Assembly: GCA_963698735.1 (NCBI GenBank) | Contig: CAVOSA010000024.1 | Span: 124,001 to 188,000, forward strand | DNA: 64,000 nt | Direction: 5' to 3' | DNA from: RPQJ01 sp963698735 | Lineage (GTDB): Bacteria > Pseudomonadota > Gammaproteobacteria > Steroidobacterales > Steroidobacteraceae | In this document: positions 52,546 through 61,757 of the stretch, in pieces | How the letters are laid out: each line of letters opens with the position of its first letter | How positions within the stretch are numbered: the stretch's first letter is position 1 | Program-made: the position numbers and the translations under genes | Notes under the pieces: generated by a model | Told to the model about the DNA's origin: nothing | Database searches by the model: none | Seen by the model: only the letters and a program-made list of their open reading frames with translations

Positions 52546-54041
52546 CAGGGCTCCCAGCCGTACGGGCCCGTGAACGGCGGCACGTAAATGAGTTGATCCA
52601 GGCAACTGGCGTCCAGCCCCTGCGCATCGGCGCGTTCGATGAAATCGCTCACCAGCCGGGGCGTGCACCCGACCTGCATTACGCTGTGGCCCTGTCCGCG
52701 CAGCACGAAGTGTCGCGAATTCGGCAGCGTACGCGCCACCTCCTCGCCGTACCGCTGCGGCGTGACCGGGTCGAACTCGCCGGACAGCAACAGCACTGGG
52801 TTCGACGCCTTGACCGGCTCGTGGAAATCCTTCGGCACGTTCCCGCGCGGCCAGATTTCGCACTGCGCAAGCACGAAGTCGACGAACGACGTACCGAGCA
52901 GAGTGTCGTTGTCGGCCGGGTCGGCGCGCAACCACGGCGCGTCCTCGGCGCAGCTGACCGACAACTGCAGGCCGACCGAGATCATGTCGCCGAGCATCTC
53001 CTCGATCATGCGCGCCTGGGACATCATGACCTCGTAGCGGCCCTCCGCGGCCGACGCCAGCAGCATCGGCACCATCGCGAACTGCTGCGGGGCATAGGCG
53101 TGCAGACGGACGACGGACGACACGGACTCGGCTGTAAGCGTATCCGTACGTCGCTCGTTCGTGAGCGGATCGAGATAGCTGACCTCGACCGGCTTCGCGC
53201 GCAACTGGGCGAGCAGCGCATCGAGCTTCTCCCGGGGCGAGCCGAAGCGTTCGTGGCAGACCTTGTCGGCGGCGCAAAGCGCGAACTGCCGGTCGATCGC
53301 GGCGTCCAGGTTGCGCGCGTGCTCGGCACCGAGGATCAGCGTCGGCGGCACGACCGAATCGAGCACGACCGTGCGGATCTGCGCCGGATGGCGACGCAGG
53401 TACTCGAGCGCCACGCGCGTGCCGTAGGAAACGCCGACGAGATTGACCTGCGCCACGCCCAGCGCGGCGCGCGCGGCCTCGAGGTCGGCAACGTAGTCGT
53501 TCGTCGTGTAGAGCCGCGGGTCGGCACCCTTGATCTCCGCAAGGCATGCCCGGGTCATTGCCCGGGCGATTTCCGGATCGACGACTTCGGTGGACTGCCA
53601 ACGCTCGTCTTCGAGCGTCTTCGGGCAGGCCAGCGTGCTCGCCCGCCCGGTGCCCCGCTGGTCGACGAGGATCACGTCGCGCTGGCGCAGGACGTCCCGG
53701 AACGCGGGCGCGACCGCCGGAAATGCATCGAGCGCGGACTGGCCTGGCCCGCCTGCGAGCATGAAGACGGGATCGGGGGCAGCGCGCTTCGCACTGCTCG
53801 GGACCCAGGCGATCGGAATCTCGAGCTGTCGCCCGCCCGGCTGCGAACGGTCCTCGGGCACCCGCAGCGTGGCGCACCGCGCCGCGACGGTCATCGCCAT
53901 GGCTTCCTGTGCCAGCGTGCAGGGCTCGAACGAAAGGGACCCGAAAACCACCTTGACCGGCGCGGCGTCCGGATGCGCCGGAACCGGCCAGCAGGCGGCG
54001 GTGAAGGCAGCGAGACTGGCGAGGACGGAAAGTTGCTTCAT
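52545..54041 (-). CDS. Exported alpha/beta hydrolase with TAP C-terminal domain
   Basis: A 498-residue precursor with a signal peptide (MKQLSVLASLAAFTAACWPV). The nucleophile Ser is in GVSYGTRVAL; MLAGGPGQSALDAFPAV holds the oxyanion region and VDQRGTGRASTLACP follows. The Asp (SGEFDPVTP) and His (GQGHSVMQ) of the triad are near the C-terminus. This is the layout of SCO7095-like tripeptidyl aminopeptidases and prolyl iminopeptidases of family S33. It is first in an operon with natA-natB. Confidence 0.9.
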   Translation of the reverse strand: MKQLSVLASLAAFTAACWPVPAHPDAAPVKVVFGSLSFEPCTLAQEAMAMTVAARCATLRVPEDRSQPGGRQLEIPIAWVPSSAKRAAPDPVFMLAGGPGQSALDAFPAVAPAFRDVLRQRDVILVDQRGTGRASTLACPKTLEDERWQSTEVVDPEIARAMTRACLAEIKGADPRLYTTNDYVADLEAARAALGVAQVNLVGVSYGTRVALEYLRRHPAQIRTVVLDSVVPPTLILGAEHARNLDAAIDRQFALCAADKVCHERFGSPREKLDALLAQLRAKPVEVSYLDPLTNERRTDTLTAESVSSVVRLHAYAPQQFAMVPMLLASAAEGRYEVMMSQARMIEEMLGDMISVGLQLSVSCAEDAPWLRADPADNDTLLGTSFVDFVLAQCEIWPRGNVPKDFHEPVKASNPVLLLSGEFDPVTPQRYGEEVARTLPNSRHFVLRGQGHSVMQVGCTPRLVSDFIERADAQGLDASCLDQLIYVPPFTGPYGWEP

Positions 54042-54126
54042 GCCGGAACGAACGCCTTGCTTTTCGCCGCGCACCCTACCACGGCCCGTGGCAGTCTTCG
54101 TCGCAGGATTCGGCTAGGATGCAGCA

Positions 54127-54741
54127 ATGCGTGCGTCCATGCCCCCGGCCACCCGTGCCCTGCTGTTCATCAACGTCGCCATCTTCGCCGTGCAGTTGCT
54201 CACCGGCGACCTGCTGCTGCGGCCTTTCGCCTTGTGGCCGCCCGCTTCGCCGCAGTTTCCGGGCGCGCCCTCGTTCCAGGTCTGGCAGTTGCTGACCTAC
54301 GGCTTCCTGCACGGCAGCCTGACCCACCTGTTCTTCAACATGTTCGCGCTGTACATGTTCGGCGGCGAAATCGAACGGCTGCTCGGCACGAAGCATTACG
54401 TGGTCTATTACCTGGCGTGCGTGGTCGGCGCGGCCGTCGCGCAGTTCGTGGTCGTCAGCAACATGGAGATGCAGCCAATCCCGACGGTCGGGGCATCGGG
54501 CGGCGTCTTCGGGCTGCTGCTCGCCTTCGGCATGGCCTATCCGCAGCGACGCATCATGCTGTTGTTTCCGCCCATCCCGATGCCCGCGTGGCTGTTCGTC
54601 ACGCTCTATGGCTTGCTCGAGCTATACCTCGGCGTCACGGGGTCCGGCCAGGGCGTGGCGCATTTCGCTCACCTGGGCGGCATGGTCGCCGGCTATGCCT
54701 TGCTGGTGTACTGGCGCAGCCAGGCGCGACAGGTCCGTTGA
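54127..54741 (+). CDS. Rhomboid family intramembrane serine protease
   Basis: A 204-residue protein with six membrane helices. The catalytic Ser lies in GASGGVFGLL and the His in GVAHFAHLGGM; HGSLTHLFFNMFALYMFG supplies the oxyanion-side His and Asn. All catalytic residues are present, so it should be active. It would cut single-pass membrane proteins; targets are unknown. Start ATG 54127. It ends 14 bp before folE. Confidence 0.93.
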   Translation: MRASMPPATRALLFINVAIFAVQLLTGDLLLRPFALWPPASPQFPGAPSFQVWQLLTYGFLHGSLTHLFFNMFALYMFGGEIERLLGTKHYVVYYLACVVGAAVAQFVVVSNMEMQPIPTVGASGGVFGLLLAFGMAYPQRRIMLLFPPIPMPAWLFVTLYGLLELYLGVTGSGQGVAHFAHLGGMVAGYALLVYWRSQARQVR

Positions 54742-54755
54742 GCAGGAGAACCCCC

Positions 54756-55421
54756 ATGGCCGTGCATCCGAAGTCACCGGCGCGCCGAAGCAAGTCGGAC
54801 ATGAAAGCTGCGACCAACACCACCCCACGGGTCACCCGACGCAACAACGTCAGCCGTACTGCAGCCGAGGACGCCGTGCGCACGCTGCTGCGCTGGGCGG
54901 GCGAAGACCCTGCGCGGGAGGGCCTGCTGGAGACGCCGAAACGCGTCGTCGATGCCTACACCGACTGGTTTTCCGGTTACGCGATCGAACCACGCGACTA
55001 CCTGCGCCGCACGTTCACCGAGACCGCCGGCTATGACGAGATGATCGTATTGCGCGACATCGAGTTCGAATCGCATTGCGAGCACCACATGGCGCCCATC
55101 ATCGGTCGCGCGCACGTCGGTTACCTGCCCACGGGCAAGGTCGTCGGCATCAGCAAGCTCGCGCGGGTCGTGGACGTCTTCGCCCGCCGCTTCCAGGTGC
55201 AGGAGAAGATGACCGCCGAAATCGCCCGCTGCATCAACGACGTGCTGCAGCCCGCGGGCGTCGGCGTAGTCATCGAAGCGGCCCACGAATGCATGACCAC
55301 CCGCGGCATCCACAAGCGCGGGGTGTCGATGATCACCTCGAAGATGCTGGGATCGTTCCGCTCGGACGCCCGGACCCGCAACGAGTTCCTGACCTTCATC
55401 GACATCCGCGACCGTCGCTGA
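54756..55421 (+). CDS. folE: GTP cyclohydrolase I
   Basis: A 221-residue enzyme opening GTP to dihydroneopterin triphosphate, the first step to folate. The zinc ligands are in ESHCEHHMAP (Cys, His) and AAHECMTTRG (Cys); GYLPTGKVVGISKLAR is the hallmark block. Start ATG 54756 with GCAGGAGA upstream; a second ATG at 54801 is possible, as residues 1-15 are not conserved. The other fol genes of the window lie at 1.6-2.5 kb. Confidence 0.95.
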   Translation: MAVHPKSPARRSKSDMKAATNTTPRVTRRNNVSRTAAEDAVRTLLRWAGEDPAREGLLETPKRVVDAYTDWFSGYAIEPRDYLRRTFTETAGYDEMIVLRDIEFESHCEHHMAPIIGRAHVGYLPTGKVVGISKLARVVDVFARRFQVQEKMTAEIARCINDVLQPAGVGVVIEAAHECMTTRGIHKRGVSMITSKMLGSFRSDARTRNEFLTFIDIRDRR

Positions 55422-55429
55422 CCCCCCGG

Positions 55430-55446
55430 TGTCCCGATCTGGGACA
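55430..55446 (+). promoter_or_regulatory. 17-bp dyad upstream of the GcvT-like operon
   Basis: TGTCCC-GATCT-GGGACA, a perfect 6+5+6 dyad 155 bp before the GcvT-like start. About 40 bp downstream lies CTGGCCCGAATCGGGC, with GG and GC ten bases apart as in sigma-54 promoters, though the -12 half is poor. An enhancer-binding protein site is possible. Confidence 0.4.
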
Positions 55447-55600
55447 GCCATCCGCGCAGCACTAACCCGGCCCCGGCGCAAGACTGGCCCGAATCGGGCG
55501 ACTGCGGCATATTGTCGCGCCCGGCCCGGACTCGCTCCGACAGTGCCCGGGACGGCGCCGGAACCCCTGCGCCAGGAACAGAGAGCGCCAGGAGCGTCTC

Positions 55601-56827
55601 GTGCCTGAACTGTCCACGGTCCACCATCCGCTTTACCAGCTCCGCCGGACGCCCTTCCACGCGCGCACCTCGGCCCTGTGCCTGCCGCACAACTGGCGGC
55701 GCTGGGGCGGCTGCATCGCCGTCGGCTCCTACGACCTCGGCCTCGACCGCGAGTACTGGGCAATCCGCAACCACGCGGCGCTGATCGACATCTCGCCGCT
55801 GATCAAGTACGAGATCACGGGCCGCGATGCCGCGCGCCTGCTGCATCGCGTGACGCCGCGCGACATCCACAAGCTGGCGGTCGGGCAGGTTTATTACACG
55901 GGCTGGTGCAACGACGACGGCAAGCTGCTCGACGACGGCACCGTGACGCGCACCGGCGAGCAGAGCTTCCGCCTCACGGCCGCCGAGCCGCAGCTGCGCT
56001 GGCTGTCGATGAATGCCGTCGGCATGCAGGTGCAGGTCACCGAGGTGACCGAGCAGATGGCCGCGCTGAGTCTGCAGGGCCCGAAGTCGCGCGCCATCCT
56101 CAATCTCGCGTGCGAGCAGCCGGTCGATCCGCTCAAGTACTTCCGCATGGCGTTCAACCGCATCGCGGGCAAGGCCGTGTCGGTGTCGCGCACGGGTTAC
56201 ACGGGCGACCTCGGCTACGAAATCTGGATGGATGCGAACGACGCACTCGTCGTCTGGGACGCGCTGATGGCTGCGGGCCACGACTACGGCATCACGCCCT
56301 GCGGCATCCTCGCGATGGACATGGCGCGCGTCGAAGCGGGTCTCTTCATGCTCGACGTTGATTACACGCCGGCAAGTCACGCGTGGATCCCTGGTCAACG
56401 CTCCTCGCCCTACGAGATGGGCCTCGGCTGGACGGTGAACCTCGACAAGCAGGGCTACTTCGTCGGCCGCCGCGCGCTCGAGCGCGAGCACCGCGAAGGC
56501 TCGTCCTGGAAGATGGTCGGCCTCGAGATCGACTGGGAAGGCCTCGAGCGCGAGTACGCCGCGGTCGGCATGCCGCCGCAGATACCGGCGCTGGCCGTAC
56601 GCGGCAGCATTCCCATTTACAAGGACCAGCGGCAGGTCGGTTACGCGTCCACGAGCACGTGGTCACCCGTGCTGAAGAAGTACATCGCGCTGGTGCACCT
56701 GCAGCAGCCGTACTACGAGCCCGGAACGCAGGTGCAAATCGAAGTCACCGTGGAGCACCACCGCCGCAAGTCGCCGGCGACCGTGGTCGCGCTGCCGTTC
56801 TACGACCCCGAGTGGAAGAAGAAATAG
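55601..56827 (+). CDS. GcvT-like folate-dependent aminomethyl/methyl transferase
   Basis: A 408-residue protein of the GcvT fold. HAALIDISPLIKYEITGRDA, LLDDGTVTR (Asp111-Asp112, where GcvT holds its folate-site Asp) and GYTGDLGYEIW are visible; a C-terminal beta-barrel follows. The family includes the glycine cleavage T protein, DmdA and aryl-methyl-ether demethylases that move one-carbon groups to tetrahydrofolate. No gcvH or gcvP is near, so it is not the glycine system. GTG start with CCAGGAG upstream. The next gene, a PYROXD2-type oxidoreductase, starts 2 bp after its stop. Confidence 0.82.
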   Translation: MPELSTVHHPLYQLRRTPFHARTSALCLPHNWRRWGGCIAVGSYDLGLDREYWAIRNHAALIDISPLIKYEITGRDAARLLHRVTPRDIHKLAVGQVYYTGWCNDDGKLLDDGTVTRTGEQSFRLTAAEPQLRWLSMNAVGMQVQVTEVTEQMAALSLQGPKSRAILNLACEQPVDPLKYFRMAFNRIAGKAVSVSRTGYTGDLGYEIWMDANDALVVWDALMAAGHDYGITPCGILAMDMARVEAGLFMLDVDYTPASHAWIPGQRSSPYEMGLGWTVNLDKQGYFVGRRALEREHREGSSWKMVGLEIDWEGLEREYAAVGMPPQIPALAVRGSIPIYKDQRQVGYASTSTWSPVLKKYIALVHLQQPYYEPGTQVQIEVTVEHHRRKSPATVVALPFYDPEWKKK

Positions 56828-56829
56828 CC

Positions 56830-58413
56830 GTGGCCAGCAACAGTTACGACGCGATCGTCATCGGCGCCGGCCACAACGGCATGATCGCGGCCGCGTACCT
56901 CGCGCGCGCCGGCAAGAAGGTCGTCGTACTCGAGCGTCGCGAGATCGTCGGCGGCGCCGCCGTCACCGAAGAAATCTTCCCGGGCTACCGCTTCAGCGAG
57001 TTCTCCTACGTGGTGAGCCTGCTGCGGCCCGAGATCATCCGCGACCTGCAGCTACCGCAGCACGGCCTCAAGATCCTGCCGCTGCCGAGCACGGTCACGC
57101 CGTTCGAGAACGGCGACTACCTCGCTGGCTGGGACGACCACGACCTGACCCGTCGCGAGATCTATCGCCACTCCCCGCGCGACGCCGAGGCCTATGACGA
57201 GTATTCACGCGTGATGGCGCGCGCGGCCAAGGCCATCAAGCCGATCATCGGCCTCGTGCCGCCGGACCCGTCGTCGCTCAGCTGGCGCGACGTGAAGGGC
57301 CTGCTCAAGCTCGGCCAGTACGGCCGCAGCCTGAGCGAGCACGAGATCTACCGGATTGCGAAACTGGTGACGCAGTCTTCGGCCGACCTGCTCGAGGAGT
57401 GGTTCGAACTCGATCCGCTCAAGGGCACCAAGGCCGCCAGCGGCATCATCGGCACGTACCTCGGCCCGCGGTCGCCCGGCACGGCCTACGTGCTGCTGCA
57501 CCACTATATGGGCGAGATCGACGGCGCCTTCCGTGCCTGGGGCTTCGCCAAGAACGGCACCGGGGGCGTGACGGCGGCCATCGCGTCGTCGGCCCGTGCG
57601 CTTGGCGTCGAGATCCGCACCAATGCCGCCGTGGACAAGGTGATCGTGCGCGGCGGACGGGCTGCCGGAGTCGCGCTCGCCAACGGCGATGAACTCACGG
57701 CCAGGGTCGTGATGTCGGCCGCCGATCCCAAGCGCAGCTTCCTGCAGTTCGTCGATCAGCAGCACTTCCCCGACGACTTCGTGCAGGCGATCCGCAACTT
57801 CCGCGTCCGCGGTTCCTCGGGCAAGGTCAACATCGCGCTGTCCGGGCTGCCGGACTTCACCTGCCTGCCGGGCGAAGGCCCGCTGCACCGTGGCGCGATC
57901 TCGATCAGCCCCAGCATCGATTACGTCGAGCGCGCCTACGACGAAGCCAAGTACGGCCAGTTCTCGCGCCGGCCGTACATGGACATCATCATCCCGTCGA
58001 TGATCGACCGCGACATGGCGCCGCCGGGTCACCACGTGATGTCGTGCTTCGTGCAGTACGCACCGTACGACATCGAAGGCGGATGGGACGACGCGAAGAA
58101 GGAAGCGTTCGGCGAGACGGTGATCTCGACGATCGAGAAGTACGCGCCGAACATCCGCCAGGTGATGGTCGGCAAGCAGGTGATCACACCGCAGGACATC
58201 GAGCGGATTGCCGGCATCACGGGCGGCAACATCTTCCACGGCGAACTGCTGCTGCACCAGCTGTTCTTCCTGCGCCCGGCCCCGCAATGGGCCGATTTCC
58301 GTACCCCGCTGTCGGGGTACTACTTCGGCGCCGCGGGCGCGCATCCGGGCGGCGGTGTGATGGGCGCGGCCGGCAAGATGGCCGCCACCGAGATCCTCAA
58401 GGACTGGCAGTAG
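56830..58413 (+). CDS. PYROXD2-like FAD-dependent oxidoreductase 1
   Basis: A 527-residue flavoprotein of the phytoene desaturase/PYROXD2 group. The N-terminal dinucleotide fold has VIGAGHNGMIAAAYLARAGK and VLERREIVGGAAV. FAKNGTGGVTAAIA is the substrate-side mark, and PGGGVMGAAGKMAA closes the FAD site. No carotenoid genes are near, so carotenoid desaturation is unlikely. GTG start at 56830; the longer open frame upstream lies within the GcvT-like gene. Reaction unknown. Confidence 0.87.
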   Translation: MASNSYDAIVIGAGHNGMIAAAYLARAGKKVVVLERREIVGGAAVTEEIFPGYRFSEFSYVVSLLRPEIIRDLQLPQHGLKILPLPSTVTPFENGDYLAGWDDHDLTRREIYRHSPRDAEAYDEYSRVMARAAKAIKPIIGLVPPDPSSLSWRDVKGLLKLGQYGRSLSEHEIYRIAKLVTQSSADLLEEWFELDPLKGTKAASGIIGTYLGPRSPGTAYVLLHHYMGEIDGAFRAWGFAKNGTGGVTAAIASSARALGVEIRTNAAVDKVIVRGGRAAGVALANGDELTARVVMSAADPKRSFLQFVDQQHFPDDFVQAIRNFRVRGSSGKVNIALSGLPDFTCLPGEGPLHRGAISISPSIDYVERAYDEAKYGQFSRRPYMDIIIPSMIDRDMAPPGHHVMSCFVQYAPYDIEGGWDDAKKEAFGETVISTIEKYAPNIRQVMVGKQVITPQDIERIAGITGGNIFHGELLLHQLFFLRPAPQWADFRTPLSGYYFGAAGAHPGGGVMGAAGKMAATEILKDWQ

Positions 58414-58420
58414 GCGCACG

Positions 58421-59932
58421 ATGACGAACCCCGACACCCTGATCGTCGGTGCGGGCCACAACGGCCTGGTCGCCGCTGCCTACCTCGCCAAGGCGGGCAA
58501 GAAAGTTCTCGTGCTCGAACAGCGCGCGACCGTCGGCGGGCAACTCGCGGGTGCCACGCTTGCGTCGGGCGCTGTCGTGCCGGGCCTGCATCCCGCAGGC
58601 CAGCTGCGCCCCGCGATCGTGCAAGAACTTGACCTGGCGCGGCACGGCCTCGCGACGAGTACGACCGACGCGGCCTACGTCTCCGCGCTGCCCGACGGTG
58701 GCTCGCTGCGACTGCTGTCGAGCGCGACCGACACTGCGACGCTCGACGCCATCCGCCGGTTCTCTCCGAACGACGCCGCCCGCTGGCCCGAGTTCGTCGC
58801 GTTCATGAACACCGCCTCGGCTTTCCTCGACGCCGCGTACGCGACAGCGATGCCGCGGCTGCCGAAGGTCGCCCTGTGGTCGGATGGGCTGCCGCTCGCC
58901 TCGCTCGCACTCAAGCTGCGGCGCCTGGGCGGCAAGGACATGTTCCGCGTGATCCGCAGCCTGTCGATGTCGTCCATCGAGCTGACCGAAGAGTTCTTCG
59001 AGTCCGAGGCACTGAAGGCCGCGATTGCCGGCGTCGCCATCCACGGCGTCACGCTCGGCTCGATGTCGGCGGGGACCGGGTTCACGCTGATCCACAACTG
59101 GCTTAACCGCGGCGGTCTCGCGCACCGCGGTTTGCCCGGCGGTCCGCAGGCCATGACCGAGGCACTCGTGAAGGCCGTGCGCGCAAATGGCGGGGAGGTG
59201 CGCACGGGCGCGGACGTCGAGCAGATCCTGGTCGAGAACCAGCGCGCGACGGGCGTACGGCTCGTGTCGGGCGAAGTGCTCAAGGCCGCGACGGTCGTCT
59301 CGTCGGCCGATCCGCGCCGCACGCTGCTCGGCCTCGTGGGCGCACCCGAACTGCCGCCCGAGTTCGTGTGGCAAACGCAGTCGATCCGCATGCGCGGCTC
59401 GGTGGCCAAGGTGTTTGTCCAGACGGACGGACGGCACGGCCTGCCCGAAGGCACGATCGCCGTCGCGCCGTCGCTCAAGTACCTCGAGCGCGCCTATGAC
59501 GCGTCGAAGTACGGCGAGATGTCACAGCACCCGTACCTCGAGGTCACCACGTCGGGCGCCGACGTCGCCATCCACTTCCAGTTTGCGCCCTTTGCGCTGC
59601 GCCACGGCGACTGGAACATGTTGCGACCGGAACTCGAGAAGCGTGCGCTCGACACATTGGCGCTCTGTTACCCGTCGTTCGCGAGTTCGGTGCGCGCGCT
59701 GCAGTCCGTCACGCCACTCGACCTCGAGCAGGGCTGGGGCCTGACCGAAGGCGACCTGAACCACGGCCAGCTGATTCTCGACCAGATCTTCTTCATGCGG
59801 CCGCTGCCGGGCTGGTCGAATCACCGCACGCCGATCGACGGGCTGCATCTCTGCGGCTCCGGCGTACATGGGGGCGGTGGCATAAGCGGCACGCCGGGCA
59901 GGAATGCGGCTCGGACGTTGCTGAAGAGTTGA
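58421..59932 (+). CDS. PYROXD2-like FAD-dependent oxidoreductase 2
   Basis: A 503-residue paralogue of the preceding protein, 7 bp downstream. LIVGAGHNGLVAAAYLAKAG, VLEQRATVGGQLAGA and, at the end, SGVHGGGGISGTPGRNAART repeat the FAD-binding layout. The two differ clearly in sequence, so they may form a heteromer or act in sequence. With the GcvT-like protein they make a three-gene oxidation/one-carbon unit, substrate unknown. Confidence 0.87.
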   Translation: MTNPDTLIVGAGHNGLVAAAYLAKAGKKVLVLEQRATVGGQLAGATLASGAVVPGLHPAGQLRPAIVQELDLARHGLATSTTDAAYVSALPDGGSLRLLSSATDTATLDAIRRFSPNDAARWPEFVAFMNTASAFLDAAYATAMPRLPKVALWSDGLPLASLALKLRRLGGKDMFRVIRSLSMSSIELTEEFFESEALKAAIAGVAIHGVTLGSMSAGTGFTLIHNWLNRGGLAHRGLPGGPQAMTEALVKAVRANGGEVRTGADVEQILVENQRATGVRLVSGEVLKAATVVSSADPRRTLLGLVGAPELPPEFVWQTQSIRMRGSVAKVFVQTDGRHGLPEGTIAVAPSLKYLERAYDASKYGEMSQHPYLEVTTSGADVAIHFQFAPFALRHGDWNMLRPELEKRALDTLALCYPSFASSVRALQSVTPLDLEQGWGLTEGDLNHGQLILDQIFFMRPLPGWSNHRTPIDGLHLCGSGVHGGGGISGTPGRNAARTLLKS

Positions 59933-59991
59933 CGCGCGCTGGCGGCGCTGGAGCGCGACCGCTTATCCTCGATGTACTGCGGAGTGCGGCG

Positions 59992-61368
59992 ATGAAACCA
60001 AGGGAACGCGAACTCGCGCAGGCGACAGCCACGGCGATCCTCGGGATCGACACGCTGTGGGGTGGCGACGTCATGAACCCGTCGGGCACGGGACGTTTCA
60101 TCGCGGATTCCTGGTTTTCCGACGAACCGCTGCCCAGGGCGTACCGGCATCCCGCGGCCGCGCGGCTGCGCAAGAGCGGAGGCGTCGCCGGCAATCAGAT
60201 CGACGTGGCGGCTGTCGATGCGTACCTGAAGGCGGTGGACATTCCCTCCGCCATCGGCGCCATGAACGAAGCCGCGGGCAACGTCGGCCAGTTGCGCGGA
60301 GCCTACCTGCAGGGGTTGTGCGAGTGCCTCGCCGTGATGTGGGACCTGGTGCAGGAAAGGCTCGAACATGGCCCGGCCGTGCCTTATGAGCGGTGCGTCA
60401 TCGCATCGACCGGCGTGGCTCCGACTCCCTCCGATCCGGTGTCCAAGCGGGAGCGCATCGCCGAGTTGATTGCGAAGCAGGGTTACAGGGCCGGCAACCG
60501 CGCGCAGTTGCTCGCCGCCGTGGACGCGTGGCGGCGCGAGCGCATGGTGCCGAAGAAGTCGATCGCCATGCTGGCCGATGCGTGCATCGCGCAGTTCGAC
60601 GCGGGCGCCTCGCAGCACATCGTGCCCTGCCTGCCCCGCGCCCTGCGTGACGTACCGCGGGCCAACATCAGGTTCCTCGCCATCGCGAACGCATGGTTTT
60701 CCGGGTCCATGAACTACATCGGCCGTGCGCGCAACCGCGACGGCTCGCCGCAGTACGAGGCGACCTACGAGATCAACGCGGCGCTCGAAATCTCCGTGCC
60801 CGAGTTCATGCAACTGGTGTCGCACGAGGTCGTGCCCGGACACGTGACCAACTTCGCCTGGCTCCAGGCGCTGTATGCGCGCCGCAAGCTCGGATTCGAA
60901 TCGACAGTGCTGACGATGAACACGCGCGGTGCAGCACTTTCGGAAGGCATCGCGAACAACGCGATCCTGATGGCGTTCGGCGTTACCGAGATCGACGACC
61001 TGCCCGACCGCGACCTGCAGATCGGCACGCTGCTGGCGCTGCTGCAGGATGACGCCAAGAACCAGTCGTCGTTCCTCACCTGGGAAAGGCACTGGCGTCA
61101 GGAGAAGGTGCGCAGCTTCCTGCGCAACGAGTTCCTGTGCTCCGATGAGCGCGCCGACAAGCTGTCCGGCGCCTGGGGACTGCACCCGCTGCTGGGCCGC
61201 ATGTACCTGCCCGCGTATCGTGCCGGCACGGTCAAGGTGGCGGCACTGCGCAAGCGACATCCGCCGGAGAAGATCATTCCGGCCCTGTATGGAGCGCTCG
61301 GCCTGGTGGACCTCGTGACGATCGACCAGGTGCTCGGTGGACCTGGCTCGAGGAAGGCACGTGCCTGA
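59992..61368 (+). CDS. HExxPGH-motif putative metallopeptidase (DUF885-like)
   Basis: A 458-residue protein. VSHEVVPGHVTNFAWL has His278, Glu279 and His284 in an HExxPGH arrangement, followed by LSEGIANNAILMAF, a Glu-containing helix about 45 residues later. This resembles the gluzincin-like site of DUF885 proteins. No signal peptide, so it is cytoplasmic. Start ATG 59992 with GGAG eight bases upstream; a TTG at 59929 overlapping the previous stop is possible. Peptidase activity and substrate are inferred. Confidence 0.65.
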   Translation: MKPRERELAQATATAILGIDTLWGGDVMNPSGTGRFIADSWFSDEPLPRAYRHPAAARLRKSGGVAGNQIDVAAVDAYLKAVDIPSAIGAMNEAAGNVGQLRGAYLQGLCECLAVMWDLVQERLEHGPAVPYERCVIASTGVAPTPSDPVSKRERIAELIAKQGYRAGNRAQLLAAVDAWRRERMVPKKSIAMLADACIAQFDAGASQHIVPCLPRALRDVPRANIRFLAIANAWFSGSMNYIGRARNRDGSPQYEATYEINAALEISVPEFMQLVSHEVVPGHVTNFAWLQALYARRKLGFESTVLTMNTRGAALSEGIANNAILMAFGVTEIDDLPDRDLQIGTLLALLQDDAKNQSSFLTWERHWRQEKVRSFLRNEFLCSDERADKLSGAWGLHPLLGRMYLPAYRAGTVKVAALRKRHPPEKIIPALYGALGLVDLVTIDQVLGGPGSRKARA

Positions 61369-61747
61369 AGCCGTCGCAGGCGCGGCACTCGACGAGCGTG
61401 CAGCGGATGTCGCAACTGGCACCCGGCCGTGGGCCGTCTACCTGCTCCACTGCGCAGGCGGCAAGTGCTACATCGGCATCAGCCCGTCGCCGCAGGAGCG
61501 CTTCGATGCGCACCGTGCAGGCAAGGGAGCGGCGTTCACGCGAGCCAATCGGCCGCTGCAACTTGCTGCGGTCGTCTGGTTCGAGAGCCGCAGCGCCGCC
61601 GCGTCCATGGAGGCGCGGCTCAAGACGCTGGCACGGCCCCTGAAGCTCGAATGGTTTGAAGGGTTCCCGGTAACGAGCGAATCGAGGCCCGCGATGCTCG
61701 AAGGCGGGCTGGCCAGTCTCTCGCCCCGCATCGGACGATGGACATGA
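61361..61747 (+). CDS. GIY-YIG domain protein (UPF0213-like)
   Basis: A 128-residue protein. WAVYLLHCAGGKCYIGIS is the GIY-YIG start (here VYL and YIG), with RFDAHRAGKGAAFTRANRPL and an acidic residue in ASMEARLKTL, the YhbQ-type single-domain pattern. This group cuts DNA, but many members are uncharacterised. GTG start at 61361 with GAGGAAGG upstream; it overlaps the previous gene by eight bases. Confidence 0.82.
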   Translation: MPEAVAGAALDERAADVATGTRPWAVYLLHCAGGKCYIGISPSPQERFDAHRAGKGAAFTRANRPLQLAAVVWFESRSAAASMEARLKTLARPLKLEWFEGFPVTSESRPAMLEGGLASLSPRIGRWT

Positions 61748-61757
61748 GGACTGAACA

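Noticed and set aside
52593..54755. Long frame in phase with folE reaching back to 52593
   Set aside because: The upstream part is antisense to the TAP-type hydrolase and out of frame with the rhomboid gene; folE begins at 54756 with a good ribosome site.
55447..55600. Glycine riboswitch upstream of the GcvT-like gene
   Set aside because: The conserved aptamer core (GGAGAG and the paired CGAAGGGGCAA-like block) could not be found.
56830..59932. Carotenoid synthesis locus based on phytoene-desaturase similarity
   Set aside because: No phytoene synthase, cyclase or other crt gene is near; both proteins fit the PYROXD2 branch better.
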